The position numbers and the translations under genes were made by a program. DNA of 64,000 nucleotides from the NCBI GenBank assembly GCA_037013495.1, contig CM072810.1, forward strand, positions 34,501,843 through 34,565,842, in the 5' to 3' direction. Of this stretch, positions 24,205 to 37,193 are shown in pieces (positions within the stretch are counted from its first letter, which is position 1; each line of letters starts with the position of its first letter). Origin of the DNA: Hippophae tibetana (taxonomy: Eukaryota > Streptophyta > Magnoliopsida > Rosales > Elaeagnaceae). The notes below the pieces were generated by a model that ran no database searches, was not told the DNA's origin, and saw nothing but the letters and a program-made list of their open reading frames with translations.

Positions 24205-26566
24205 TGATGTAGTTCGAATACTTGCCCAACAGATTCATTTAAGAGTATGTTTGGTGGGCATGTACATGGACTTAAGCAAGGTAACTTTGGCATTAAAATG
24301 ATAAGGTAGTATACTAATTATTTTCTCAATCTAATTTTCTTTGGAAATAGGTCCACCCAAGTTTTACAAGTAGTTGATAATGTTTGAAAAACATTGAAAG
24401 ACTTTGTCCAAAGTTTCTTCCCCTTGCATGATATAGAGCTCAAAATTTCAATTCAACTTCATAATTCTAGATTTATTTTAATATTGAAATGCTTATATGA
24501 GTGGTCTCAAAAATCATTCATGTTGTTTTGAAGAATTACAATTTTAAATTAATTGTAATAATCATTTTAGAGCCCTAATTTCCTTTTTATAATAATCCTA
24601 AAAGAGGGATTTTTTCTTTCTAAGAAATTTAGGCAATCACACTGCAAGTAGAGCCATTTTTTCTTCATTATGATTAGAGTCATCTTTTCTAACAATTGGG
24701 TCAAAAACATGTTCACTCTCACCACTATCCTTGATATCTTGAGGGCCAATTTCTTTCCCTCCTCGAAAGTCGATTGCTCTCAACATAGGCAAAAGTGATG
24801 TAGTTCGAATACTTGGCCAACATATTCATTTAAGAGTATGTTCGGTGGGCATGTACATGGACTTAAGCAAGGTAACTTTGGCATTAAAATGATAAGGTAG
24901 TATAGGAATTATTTTCTCAATCTAATTTTCTTTGGAAATAGGTCCACCCAAGTTTTACAAGTAATTGATAATGTTTGAAAAACATTGAAAGTCTTTGTCC
25001 AAAGTTTCTTCCCCTTGCATGATATAGAGCTCAAAATTTCAATTCAACTTCATAATTCTAGATTTATTTTAATATTGAAATGCTTATATGAGTGGTCTCA
25101 AAAATCATTCATGTTGTTTTGAAGAAGTACAATTTTAAATTAATTGTAATAATCATTTTAGAGCCCTAATTTCGTATTTATAATAATCCTAAAAAAGGGA
25201 TTTTTTCTTTCTAAGAAATTTAGGAAATCACACTACAAGTGGAGCCATTTTTTCTTCATTATGATTAGAGTCATCTTTTCTAACAATTGGCTCAAAAACA
25301 TGTTCACTCTCACCACTATCCTTGATATCTTGAGGGCCAATTTCTTTCCCTCCTCGAAAGTCGATTGCTCTCAACATAGGCAAAAGTGATGTAGTTCGAA
25401 TACTTGGCCAACATATTCATTTAAGAGTATGTTTGGTGGGCATGTACAAGGACTTAAGCAAGGTAACTATGGCATTAAAATGATAAGGTAGTATAGGAAT
25501 TATTTTCTCAATCTAATTTTCTTTGGAAATAGGTCCACCCAAGTTTTACAAGTAGTTGATAATTTTGAAAAACATTGAAAGACTTTGTCCAAAGTTTCAT
25601 ACCCTTGCATGATATAGAGCTCAAAATTTCAATTCAACTTCATAATTCTAGATTTATTTTAATATTGAAATGCTTATATGAGTGGTCTCAAAAATCATTC
25701 ATGTTTTTTTGAAGAAGTACAATTTTAAATTAATTGTAATAATCATTTTAGAGCCCTAATTTCCTTTTTATAATAATCCTTAAAAAGGGTTTTTTTCTTT
25801 CTAAGAAATTTAGGAAATCACACTGCAAGTAGAGCCATTTTCTCTTCATTATGATTAGAGTCATCTTTTCTAACACTTGGTTCAAAAACATGTTCACTCT
25901 AACCACTATCCTTCATGTCTTGAGGGTAAATTTCTTTACCTCCTCGAAAGTAGATTGCTCTCAACTTGGGTAAAAGTGATGTAGTTCGAATACTTGCCCA
26001 ACAGATTCATTTAAGAGTATGTTCGGTGGGCATGTACATGGACTTAAGCAAGGTAACTTTGGCATTAAAATGATAAGGTAGTATAGGAATTATTTTCTCA
26101 ATCTAATTTTCTTTGGAAATAGGTCCACCCAAGTTTTACAAGTAATTGATATTGTTTGAAAAACATTGAACGACTTTGTCCAAAGTTTCTTCCCCTTGCA
26201 TGATATAGAGCTCAAAATTTCAATTCAACTTCATAATTCTAGATTTATTTTAATATTGAATCGCTTATATGAGTGGTCTCAAAAATCATTCATGTTGTTT
26301 TGAAGAATTACAATTTTAAATTAAGTGTAATAATCATTTTAGAGTCTTAATTTCCTTTTTATAATAATCCTAAAAAAGGGTTTTTTTCTTTCTAAGAAAT
26401 TTTGGAAATCACACTGCAAGTAGAGCCATTTTTTCTTCATTTTTATTAGAGTCATCTTTTCTCACACTTGGGTCAAAACATGTTCACTCTAACCACTATC
26501 CTTGATGTCTTGAGGGTCAATTTCTTTCCCTCCTCGAAAGTAGATTGCTCTCAACTTGGGGAAAAT
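24205..26566. repeat. C-D-A-B tetramer (about 2362 bp)
   Basis: Monomers start at 24205 (C), 24796 (D), 25387 (A) and 25977 (B). The D monomer carries the rare changes aaagtcttt, ttcgtatttat, cactacaagtgg and ttggctcaaaa. All four recur in the D monomer at 30700, at an offset of 5904 bases (ten monomers). The B monomer carries tttttattag near 26440, shared with the copy 1771 bases downstream. Confidence 0.87.
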
Positions 26567-29500
26567 TGATGTAGTTCGAATACTTGCCCAACAGATTCAT
26601 TTAAGAGTATGTTTGGTGGGCATGTACATGGACTTAAGCAAGGTAACTTTGGCATTAAAATGATAAGGTAGTATACTAATTATTTTCTCAATCTAATTTT
26701 CTTTGGAAATAGGTCCACCCAAGTTTTACAAGTAGTTGATAATGTTTGAAAAACATTGAAAGACTTTGTCCAAAGTTTCTTCCCCTTGCATGATATAGAG
26801 CTCAAAATTTCAATTCAACTTCATAATTCTAGATTTATTTTAATATTGAAATGCTTATATGAGTGGTCTCAAAAATCATTCATGTTGTTTTGAAGAAGTA
26901 CAATTTTAAATTAATTGTAATAATCATTTTAGAGCCCTAATTTCCTATTTATAATAATCCTAAAAAAGGGATTTTTTCTTTCTAAGAAATTTAGGAAATC
27001 ACACTGCAAGTGGAGCCATTTTTTCTTCATTATGATTAGAGTCATCTTTTCTAACAATTGGGTCCAAAACATGTTCACTCTCACCACTATCCTTGATATC
27101 TTGAGGGCCAATTTCTTTCCCTCCTCGAAAGTCGATTGCTCTCAACATAGGCAAAAGTGATGTAGTTCGAATACTTGGCCAACATATTCATTTAAGAGTA
27201 TGTTTGGTGGGCATGTACAAGGACTTAAGCAAGGTAACTATGGCATTAAAATGATAAGGTAGTATAGGAATTATTTTCTCAATCTAATTTTCTTTGGAAA
27301 TAGGTCCACCCAAGTTTTACAAGTAGTTGATAATTTTGAAAAACATTGAAAGACTTTGTCCAAAGTTTCATACCCTTGCATGATATAGAGCTCAAAATTT
27401 CAATTCAACTTCATAATTCTAGATTTATTTTAATATTGAAATGCTTATATGAGTGGTCTCAAAAATCATTCATGTTTTTTTGAAGAAGTACAATTTTAAA
27501 TTAATTGTAATAATCATTTTAGAGCCCTAATTTCCTTTTTATAATAATCCTTAAAAAGGGTTTTTTTCTTTCTAAGAAATTTAGGAAATCACACTGCAAG
27601 TAGAGCCATTTTCTCTTCATTATGATTAGAGTCATCTTTTCTAACACTTGGTTCAAAAACATGTTCACTCTAACCACTATCCTTCATGTCTTGAGGGTAA
27701 ATTTCTTTACCTCCTCGAAAGTAGATTGCTCTCAACTTGGGTAAAAGTGATGTAGTTCGAATACTTGCCCAACAGATTCATTTAAGAGTATGTTCGGTGG
27801 GCATGTACATGGACTTAAGCAAGGTAACTTTGGCATTAAAATGATAAGGTAGTATAGGAATTATTTTCTCAATCTAATTTTCTTTGGAAATAGGTCCACC
27901 CAAGTTTTACAAGTAATTGATATTGTTTGAAAAACATTGAACGACTTTGTCCAAAGTTTCTTCCCCTTGCATGATATAGAGCTCAAAATTTCAATTCAAC
28001 TTCATAATTCTAGATTTATTTTAATATTGAATCGCTTATATGAGTGGTCTCAAAAATCATTCATGTTGTTTTGAAGAATTACAATTTTAAATTAAGTGTA
28101 ATAATCATTTTAGAGTCTTAATTTCCTTTTTATAATAATCCTAAAAAAGGGTTTTTTTCTTTCTAAGAAATTTTGGAAATCACACTGCAAGTAGAGCCAT
28201 TTTTTCTTCATTTTTATTAGAGTCATCTTTTCTCACACTTGGGTCAAAACATGTTCACTCTAACCACTATCCTTGATGTCTTGAGGGTCAATTTCTTTCC
28301 CTCCTCGAAAGTAGATTGCTCTCAACTTGGGGAAAATTGATGTAGTTCGAATACTTGCCCAACAGATTCATTTAAGAGTATGTTTGGTGGGCATGTACAT
28401 GGACTTAAGCAAGGTAACTTTGGCATTAAAATGATAAGGTAGTATACTAATTATTTTCTCAATCTAATTTTCTTTGGAAATAGGTCCACCCAAGTTTTAC
28501 AAGTAGTTGATAATGTTTGAAAAACATTGAAAGACTTTGTCCAAAGTTTCTTCCCCTTGCATGATATAGAGCTCAAAATTTCAATTCAACTTCATAATTC
28601 TAGATTTATTTTAATATTGAAATGCTTATATGAGTGGTCTCAAAAATCATTCATGTTGTTTTGAAGAAGTACAATTTTAAATTAATTGTAATAATCATTT
28701 TAGAGCCCTAATTTCCTATTTATAATAATCCTAAAAAAGGGATTTTTTCTTTCTAAGAAATTTAGGAAATCACACTGCAAGTGGAGCCATTTTTTCTTCA
28801 TTATGATTAGAGTCATCTTTTCTAACAATTGGTTCCAAAACATGTTCACTCTCACCACTATCCTTGATATCTTGAGGGCCAATTTCTTTCCCTCCTCGAA
28901 AGTCGATTGCTCTCAACATAGGCAAAAGTGATGTAGTTCGAATACTTGGCCAACATATTCATTTAAGAGTATGTTTGGTGGGCATGTACAAGGACTTAAG
29001 CAAGGTAACTATGGCATTAAAATGATAAGGTAGTATAGGAATTATTTTCTCAATCTAATTTTCTTTGGAAATAGGTCCACCCAAGTTTTACAAGTAGTTG
29101 ATAATTTTGAAAAACATTGAAAGACTTTGTCCAAAGTTTCATACCCTTGCATGATATAGAGCTCAAAATTTCAATTCAACTTCATAATTCTAGATTTATT
29201 TTAATATTGAAATGCTTATATGAGTGGTCTCAAAAATCATTCATGTTTTTTTGAAGAAGTACAATTTTAAATTAATTGTAATAATCATTTTAGAGCCCTA
29301 ATTTCCTTTTTATAATAATCCTTAAAAAGGGTTTTTTTCTTTCTAAGAAATTTAGGAAATCACACTGCAAGTAGAGCCATTTTCTCTTCATTATGATTAG
29401 AGTCATCTTTTCTAACACTTGGTTCAAAAACATGTTCACTCTAACCACTATCCTTCATGTCTTGAGGGTAAATTTCTTTACCTCCTCGAAAGTAGATTGC

Positions 29501-30108
29501 TCTCAACTTGGGTAAAAGTGATGTAGTTCGAATACTTGCCCAACAGATTCATTTAAGAGTATGTTCGGTGGGCATGTACATGGACTTAAGCAAGGTAACT
29601 TTGGCATTAAAATGATAAGGTAGTATAGGAATTATTTTCTCAATCTAATTTTCTTTGGAAATAGGTCCACCCAAGTTTTACAAGTAATTGATATTGTTTG
29701 AAAAACATTGAACGACTTTGTCCAAAGTTTCTTCCCCTTGCATGATATAGAGCTCAAAATTTCAATTCAACTTCATAATTCTAGATTTATTTTAATATTG
29801 AATCGCTTATATGAGTGGTCTCAAAAATCATTCATGTTGTTTTGAAGAATTACAATTTTAAATTAAGTGTAATAATCATTTTAGAGTCTTAATTTCCTTT
29901 TTATAATAATCCTAAAAAAGGGTTTTTTTCTTTCTAAGAAATTTTGGAAATCACACTGCAAGTAGAGCCATTTTTTCTTCATTTTGATTAGAGTCATCTT
30001 TTCTCACACTTGGGTCAAAACATGTTCACTCTAACCACTATCCTTGATGTCTTGAGGGTCAATTTCTTTCCCTCCTCGAAAGTAGATTGCTCTCAACTTG
30101 GGGAAAAT
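26567..30108. repeat. Two tandem trimers with a chimeric C/D monomer (2 x 1771 bp)
   Basis: Monomers start at 26567 (C/D), 27158 (A), 27748 (B), 28338 (C/D), 28929 (A) and 29519 (B). In both C/D monomers the left part is C (tttggtgg, actaatt) and the right part is D (gaagaagtac, ttcctatttat, tggagcc). This joins C directly to D and shortens the tetramer to a trimer. The repeated chimera at offset 1771 shows that the trimer was duplicated after the fusion formed. The first C/D copy has ggtccaaaac and the second ggttccaaaac, so they have since diverged slightly. Confidence 0.88.
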
Positions 30109-32470
30109 TGATGTAGTTCGAATACTTGCCCAACAGATTCATTTAAGAGTATGTTTGGTGGGCATGTACATGGACTTAAGCAAGGTAACTTTGGCATTAA
30201 AATGATAAGGTAGTATAGGAATTATTTTCTCAATCTAATTTTCTTTGGAAATAGGTCCACCCAAGTTTTACAAGTAGTTGATAATGTTTGAAAAACATTG
30301 AAAGACTTTGTCCAAAGTTTCTTCCCCTTGCATGATATAGAGCTCAAAATTTCAATTCAACTTCATAATTCTAGATTTATTTTAATATTGAAATGCTTAT
30401 ATGAGTGGTCTCAAAAATCATTCATGTTGTTTTGAAGAATTACAATTTTAAATTAATTGTAATAATCATTTTAGAGCCCTAATTTCCTTTTTATAATAAT
30501 CCTAAAAGAGGGATTTTTTCTTTCTAAGAAATTTAGGAAATCACACTGCAAGTAGAGCCATTTTTTCTTCATTATGATTAGAGTCATCTTTTCTAACAAT
30601 TGGGTCAAAAACATGTTCACTCTCACCACTATCCTTGATATCTTGAGGGCCAATTTCTTTCCCTCCTCGAAAGTCGATTGCTCTCAACATAGGCAAAAGT
30701 GATGTAGTTCGAATACTTGGCCAACATATTCATTTAAGAGTATGTTCGGTGGGCATGTACATGGACTTAAGCAAGGTAACTTTGGCATTAAAATGATAAG
30801 GTAGTATAGGAATTATTTTCTCAATCTAATTTTCTTTGGAAATAGGTCCACCCAAGTTTTACAAGTAGTTGATAATGTTTGAAAAACATTGAAAGTCTTT
30901 GTCCAAAGTTTCTTCCCCTTGCATGATATAGAGCTCAAAATTTCAATTCAACTTCATAATTCTAGATTTATTTTAATATTGAAATGCTTATATGAGTGGT
31001 CTCAAAAATCATTCATGTTGTTTTGAAGAAGTACAATTTTAAATTAATTGTAATAATCATTTTAGAGCCCTAATTTCGTATTTATAATAATCCTAAAAAA
31101 GGGATTTTTTCTTTCTAAGAAATTTAGGAAATCACACTACAAGTGGAGCCATTTTTTCTTCATTATGATTAGAGTCATCTTTTCTAACAATTGGCTCAAA
31201 AACATGTTCACTCTCACCACTATCCTTGATATCTTGAGGGCCAATTTCTTTCCCTCCTCGAAAGTCGATTGCTCTCAACATAGGCAAAAGTGATGTAGTT
31301 CGAATACTTGGCCAACATATTCATTTAAGAGTATGTTTGGTGGGCATGTACAAGGACTTAAGCAAGGTAACTATGGCATTAAAATGATAAGGTAGTATAG
31401 GAATTATTTTCTCAATCTAATTTTCTTTGGAAATAGGTCCACCCAAGTTTTACAAGTAGTTGATAATTTTGAAAAACATTGAAAGACTTTGTCCAAAGTT
31501 TCATACCCTTGCATGATATAGAGCTCAAAATTTCAATTCAACTTCATAATTCTAGATTTATTTTAATATTGAAATGCTTATATGAGTGGTCTCAAAAATC
31601 ATTCATGTTTTTTTGAAGAAGTACAATTTTAAATTAATTGTAATAATCATTTTAGAGCCCTAATTTCCTTTTTATAATAATCCTTAAAAAGGGTTTTTTT
31701 CTTTCTAAGAAATTTAGGAAATCACACTGCAAGTAGAGCCATTTTCTCTTCATTATGATTAGAGTCATCTTTTCTAACACTTGGTTCAAAAACATGTTCA
31801 CTCTAACCACTATCCTTCATGTCTTGAGGGTAAATTTCTTTACCTCCTCGAAAGTAGATTGCTCTCAACTTGGGTAAAAGTGATGTAGTTCGAATACTTG
31901 CCCAACAGATTCATTTAAGAGTATGTTCGGTGGGCATGTACATGGACTTAAGCAAGGTAACTTTGGCATTAAAATGATAAGGTAGTATAGGAATTATTTT
32001 CTCAATCTAATTTTCCTTGGAAATAGGTCCACCCAAGTTTTACAAGTAATTGATATTGTTTGAAAAACATTGAACGACTTTGTCCAAAGTTTCTTCCCCT
32101 TGCATGATATAGAGCTCAAAATTTCAATTCAACTTCATAATTCTAGATTTATTTTAATATTGAATCGCTTATATGAGTGGTCTCAAAAATCATTCATGTT
32201 GTTTTGAAGAATTACAATTTTAAATTAAGTGTAATAATCATTTTAGAGCCTTAATTTCCTTTTTATAATAATCCTAAAAAAGGGTTTTTTTCTTTCTAAG
32301 AAATTTTGGAAATCACACTGCAAGTAGAGCCATTTTTTCTTCATTATGATTAGAGTCATCTTTTCTAACACTTGGGTCAAAACATGTTCACTCTAACCAC
32401 TATCCTTGATGTCTTGAGGGTCAATTTCTTTCCCTCCTCGAAAGTAGATTGCTCTCAACTTGGGGAAAAT
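30109..32470. repeat. C-D-A-B tetramer related to 24205-26566
   Basis: Monomers start at 30109 (C), 30700 (D), 31291 (A) and 31881 (B). The D monomer shares four rare changes with the one at 24796. The B monomer here has gagcctt and ctaacactt rather than the gagtctt and ctcacactt of the 21-30 kb B copies. The close match to the earlier tetramer therefore ends around the A/B junction. Confidence 0.86.
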
Positions 32471-34241
32471 TGATGTAGTTCGAATACTTGCCCAACAGAT
32501 TCATTTAAGAGTATGTTTGGTGGGCATGTACATGGACTTAAGCAAGGTAACTTTGGCATTAAAATGATAAGGTAGTATAGGAATTATTTTCTCAATCTAA
32601 TTTTCTTTGGAAATAGGTCCACCCAAGTTTTACAAGTAGTTGATAATGTTTGAAAAACATTGAAAGACTTTGTCCAAAGTTTCTTCCCCTTGCATGATAT
32701 AGAGCTCAAAATTTCAATTCAACTTCATAATTCTAGATTTATTTTAATATTGAAATGCTTATATGAGTGGTCTCAAAAATCATTCATGTTGTTTTGAAGA
32801 ATTACACTTTTAAATTAATTGTAATAATCATTTTAGAGCCCTAATTTCCTTTTTATAATAATCCTAAAAGAGGGATTTTTTTTTTCTAAGAAATTTAGGA
32901 AATCACACTGCAAGTAGAGCCATTTTTTCTTCATTATGATTAGAGTCATCTTTTCTAACACTTGGGTCAAAACATGTTCACTCTAACCACTATCCTTGAT
33001 GTCTTGAGGGTCAATTTCTTTCCCTCCTCGAAAGTAGATTGCTCTCAACTTGGGGAAAATTGATGTAGTTCGAATACTTGCCCAACAGATTCATTTAAGA
33101 GTATGTTTGGTGGGCATGTACATGGACTTAAGCAAGGTAACTTTGGCATTAAAATGATAAGGTAGTATAGGAATTATTTTCTCAATCTAATTTTCTTTGG
33201 AAATAGGTCCACCCAAGTTTTACAAGTAGTTGATAATGTTTGAAAAACATTGAAAGACTTTGTCCAAAGTTTCTTCCCCTTGCATGATATAGAGCTCAAA
33301 ATTTCAATTCAACTTCATAATTCTAGATTTATTTTAATATTGAAATGCTTATATGAGTGGTCTCAAAAATCATTCATGTTGTTTTGAAGAATTACACTTT
33401 TAAATTAATTGTAATAATCATTTTAGAGCCCTAATTTCCTTTTTATAATAATCCTAAAAGAGGGATTTTTTCTTTCTAAGAAATTTAGGAAATCACACTG
33501 CAAGTAGAGCCATTTTTTCTTCATTATGATTAGAGTCATCTTTTCTAACACTTGGTTCAAAAACATGTTCACTCTAACCACTATCCTTCATGTCTTGAGG
33601 GTAAATTTCTTTACCTCCTCGAAAGTAGATTGCTCTCAACTTGGGTAAAAGTGATGTAGTTCGAATACTTGCCCAACAGATTCATTTAAGAGTATGTTCG
33701 GTGGGCATGTACATGGACTTAAGCATGGTAACTTTGGCATGAAAATGATAAGGTAGTATAGGAATTATTTTCTCAATCTAATTTTCTTTGGAAATAGGTC
33801 CACCCAAGTTTTACAAGTAATTGATATTGTTTGAAAAACATTGAACGACTTTGTCCAAAGTTTCTTCCCCTTGCATGATATAGAGCTCAAAATTTCAATT
33901 CAACTTCATATTTCTAGATTTATTTTAATATTGAATCGCTTATATGAGTGGTCTCAAAAATCATTCATGTTGTTTTGAAGAATTACAATTTTAAATTAAG
34001 TGTAATAATCATTTTAGAGCCTTAATTTCCTTTTTATAATAATCCTAAAAAAGGGTTTTTTTCTTTCTAAGAAATTTTGGAAATCACACTGCAAGTAGAG
34101 CCATTTTTTCTTCATTATGATTAGAGTCATCTTTTCTAACACTTGGGTCAAAACATGTTCACTCTAACCACTATCCTTGATGTCTTGAGGGTCAATTTCT
34201 TTCCCTCCTCGAAAGTAGATTGCTCTCAACTTGGGGAAAAT
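32471..34241. repeat. C/B and C/A chimeras followed by B
   Basis: Monomers start at 32471 (C start, B end), 33061 (C start, A end) and 33652 (B). The first two share C sequence up to about aaagaggga and then diverge into the B ending (ttggggaaaat) and the A ending (ttgggtaaaag). The B copy carries aagcatgg, gcatgaaaatg and catatttctag. These mark a B sublineage also found at 35423, 38375, 49594, 54908 and 62584, and partly at 36604. Confidence 0.85.
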
Positions 34242-37193
34242 TGATGTAGTTCGAATACTTGCCCAACAGATTCATTTAAGAGTATGTTTGGTGGGCATGT
34301 ACATGGACTTAAGCAAGGTAACTTTGGCATTAAAATGATAAGGTAGTATAGGAATTATTTTCTCAATCTAATTTTCTTTGGAAATAGGTCCACCCAAGTT
34401 TTACAAGTAGTTGATAATGTTTGAAAAACATTGAAAGACTTTGTCCAAAGTTTCTTCCCCTTGCATGATATAGAGCTCAAAATTTCAATTCAACTTCATA
34501 ATTCTAGATTTATTTTAATATTGAAATGCTTATATGAGTGGTCTCAAAAATCATTCATGTTGTTTTGAAGAATTACACTTTTAAATTAATTGTAATAATC
34601 ATTTTAGAGCCCTAATTTCCTTTTTATAATAATCCTAAAAGAGGGATTTTTTCTTTCTAAGAAATTTAGGAAATCACACTGCAAGTAGAGCCATTTTTTC
34701 TTCATTATGATTAGAGTCATCTTTTCTAACAATTGGGTCAAAAACATGTTCATTCTCACCACTATCCTTGATATCTTGAGGGCCAATTTCTTTCCCTCCT
34801 CGAAAGTCGATTGCTCTCAACATAGGCAAAAGTGATGTAGTTCGAATACTTGGCCAACATATTCATTTAAGAGTATGTTTGGTGGGCATGTACAAGGACT
34901 TAAGCAAGGTAACTATGGCATTAAAATGATAAGGTAGTATAGGAATTATTTTCTCAATCTAATTTTCTTTGGAAATAGGTCCACCCAAGTTTTATAAGTA
35001 GTTGATAATTTTGAAAAACATTGAAAGACTTTGTCCAAAGTTTCATACCCTTGCATGATATAGAGCTCAAAATTTCAATTCAACTTCATAATTCTAGATT
35101 TATTTTAATATTGAAATGCTTATATGAGTGGTCTCAAAAATCATTCATGTTTTTTTGAAGAAGTACAATTTTAAATTAATTGTAATAATCATTTTAGAGC
35201 CCTAATTTCCTTTTTATAATAATCCTTAAAAAGGGTTTTTTTCTTTCTAAGAAATTTAGGAAATCACACTGCAAGTAGAGCCATTTTCTCTTCATTATGA
35301 TTAGAGTCATCTTTTCTAACACTTGGTTCAAAAACATGTTCACTCTAACCACTATCCTTCATGTCTTGAGGGTAAATTTCTTTACCTCCTCGAAAGTAGA
35401 TTGCTCTCAACTTGGGTAAAAGTGATGTAGTTCGAATACTTGCCCAACAGATTCATTTAAGAGTATGTTCGGTGGGCATGTACATGGACTTAAGCATGGT
35501 AACTTTGGCATGAAAATGATAAGGTAGTATAGGAATTATTTTCTCAATCTAATTTTCTTTGGAAATAGGTCCACCCAAGTTTAACAAGTAATTGATATTG
35601 TTTGAAAAACATTGAACGACTTTGTCCAAAGTTTCTTCCCCTTGCATGATATAGAGCTCAAAATTTCAATTCAACTTCATATTTCTAGATTTATTTTAAT
35701 ATTGAATCGCTTATATGAGTGGTCTCAAAAATCATTCATGTTGTTTTGAAGAATTACAATTTTAAATTAAGTGTAATAATCATTTTAGAGCCTTAATTTC
35801 CTTTTTATAATAATCCTAAAAAAGGGTTTTTTTCTTTCTAAGAAATTTTGGAAATCACACTGCAAGTAGAGCCATTTTTTCTTCATTATGATTAGAGTCA
35901 TCTTTTCTAACACTTGGGTCAAAACATGTTCACTCTAACCACTATCCTTGATGTCTTGAGGGTCAATTTCTTTCCCTCCTCGAAAGTAGATTGCTCTCAA
36001 CTTGGGGAAAATTGATGTAGTTCGAATACTTGCCCAACAGATTCATTTAAGAGTATGTTTTGTGGGCATGTACATGGACTTAAGCAAGGTAACTTTGGCA
36101 TTAAAATGATAAGGTAGTATAGGAATTATTTTCTCAATCTAATTTTCTTTGGAAATAGGTCCACCCAAGTTTTACAAGTAGTTGATAATGTTTGAAAAAC
36201 ATTGAAAGACTTTGTCCAAAGTTTCTTCCCCTTGCATGATATAGAGCTCAAAATTTCAATTCAACTTCATAATTCTAGATTTATTTTAATATTGAAATGC
36301 TTATATGAGTGGTCTCAAAAATCATTCATGTTGTTTTGAAGAATTACACTTTTAAATTAATTGTAATAATCATTTTAGAGCCCTAATTTCCTTTTTATAA
36401 TAATCCTAAAAGAGGGATTTTTTCTTTCTAAGAAATTTAGGAAATCACACTGCAAGTAGAGCCATTTTTTCTTCATTATGATTAGAGTCATCTTTTCTAA
36501 CACTTGGTTCAAAAACATGTTCACTCTCACCACTATCCTTCATGTCTTGAGGGTAAATTTCTTTACCTCCTCGAAAGTAGATTGCTCTCAACTTGGGTAA
36601 AAGTGATGTAGTTCGAATACTTGCCCAACATATTCATTTAAGAGTATGTTCGGTGGGCATGTACATGGACTTAAGCATGGTAACTTTGGCATTAAAATGA
36701 TAAGGTAGTATAGGAATTATTTTCTCAATCTAATTTTCTTTGGAAATAGGTCCACCCAAGTTTTACAAGTAATTGATATTGTTTGAAAAACATTGAACGA
36801 CTTTGTCCAAAGTTTCTTCCCCTTGCATGATATAGAGCTCAAAATTTCAATTCAACTTCATATTTCTAGATTTATTTTAATATTGAATCGCTTATATGAG
36901 TGGTCTCAAAAATCATTCATGTTGTTTTGAAGAATTACAATTTTAAATTAAGTGTAATAATCATTTTAGAGCCTTAATTTCCTTTTTATAATAATCCTAA
37001 AAAAGGGTTTTTTTCTTTCTAAGAAATTTTGGAAATCACACTGCAAGTAGAGCCATTTTTTCTTCATTATGATTAGAGTCATCTTTTCTAACACTTGGGT
37101 CAAAACATGTTCACTCTAACCACTATCCTTGATGTCTTGAGGGTCAATTTCTTTCCCTCCTCGAAAGTAGATTGCTCTCAACTTGGGGAAAAT
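34242..37193. repeat. Pentamer: C-A-B trimer plus C/A and B
   Basis: Monomers start at 34242 (C), 34833 (A), 35423 (B), 36013 (C start, A end) and 36604 (B). The first three share private changes with the trimer 2952 bases downstream: tttataagta at 34991, tttaacaag in the B copy, catatttctag, and cattctcacc in the C copy. The monomer at 36013 has a unique tttTgtggg in place of tttggtggg. Confidence 0.87.
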
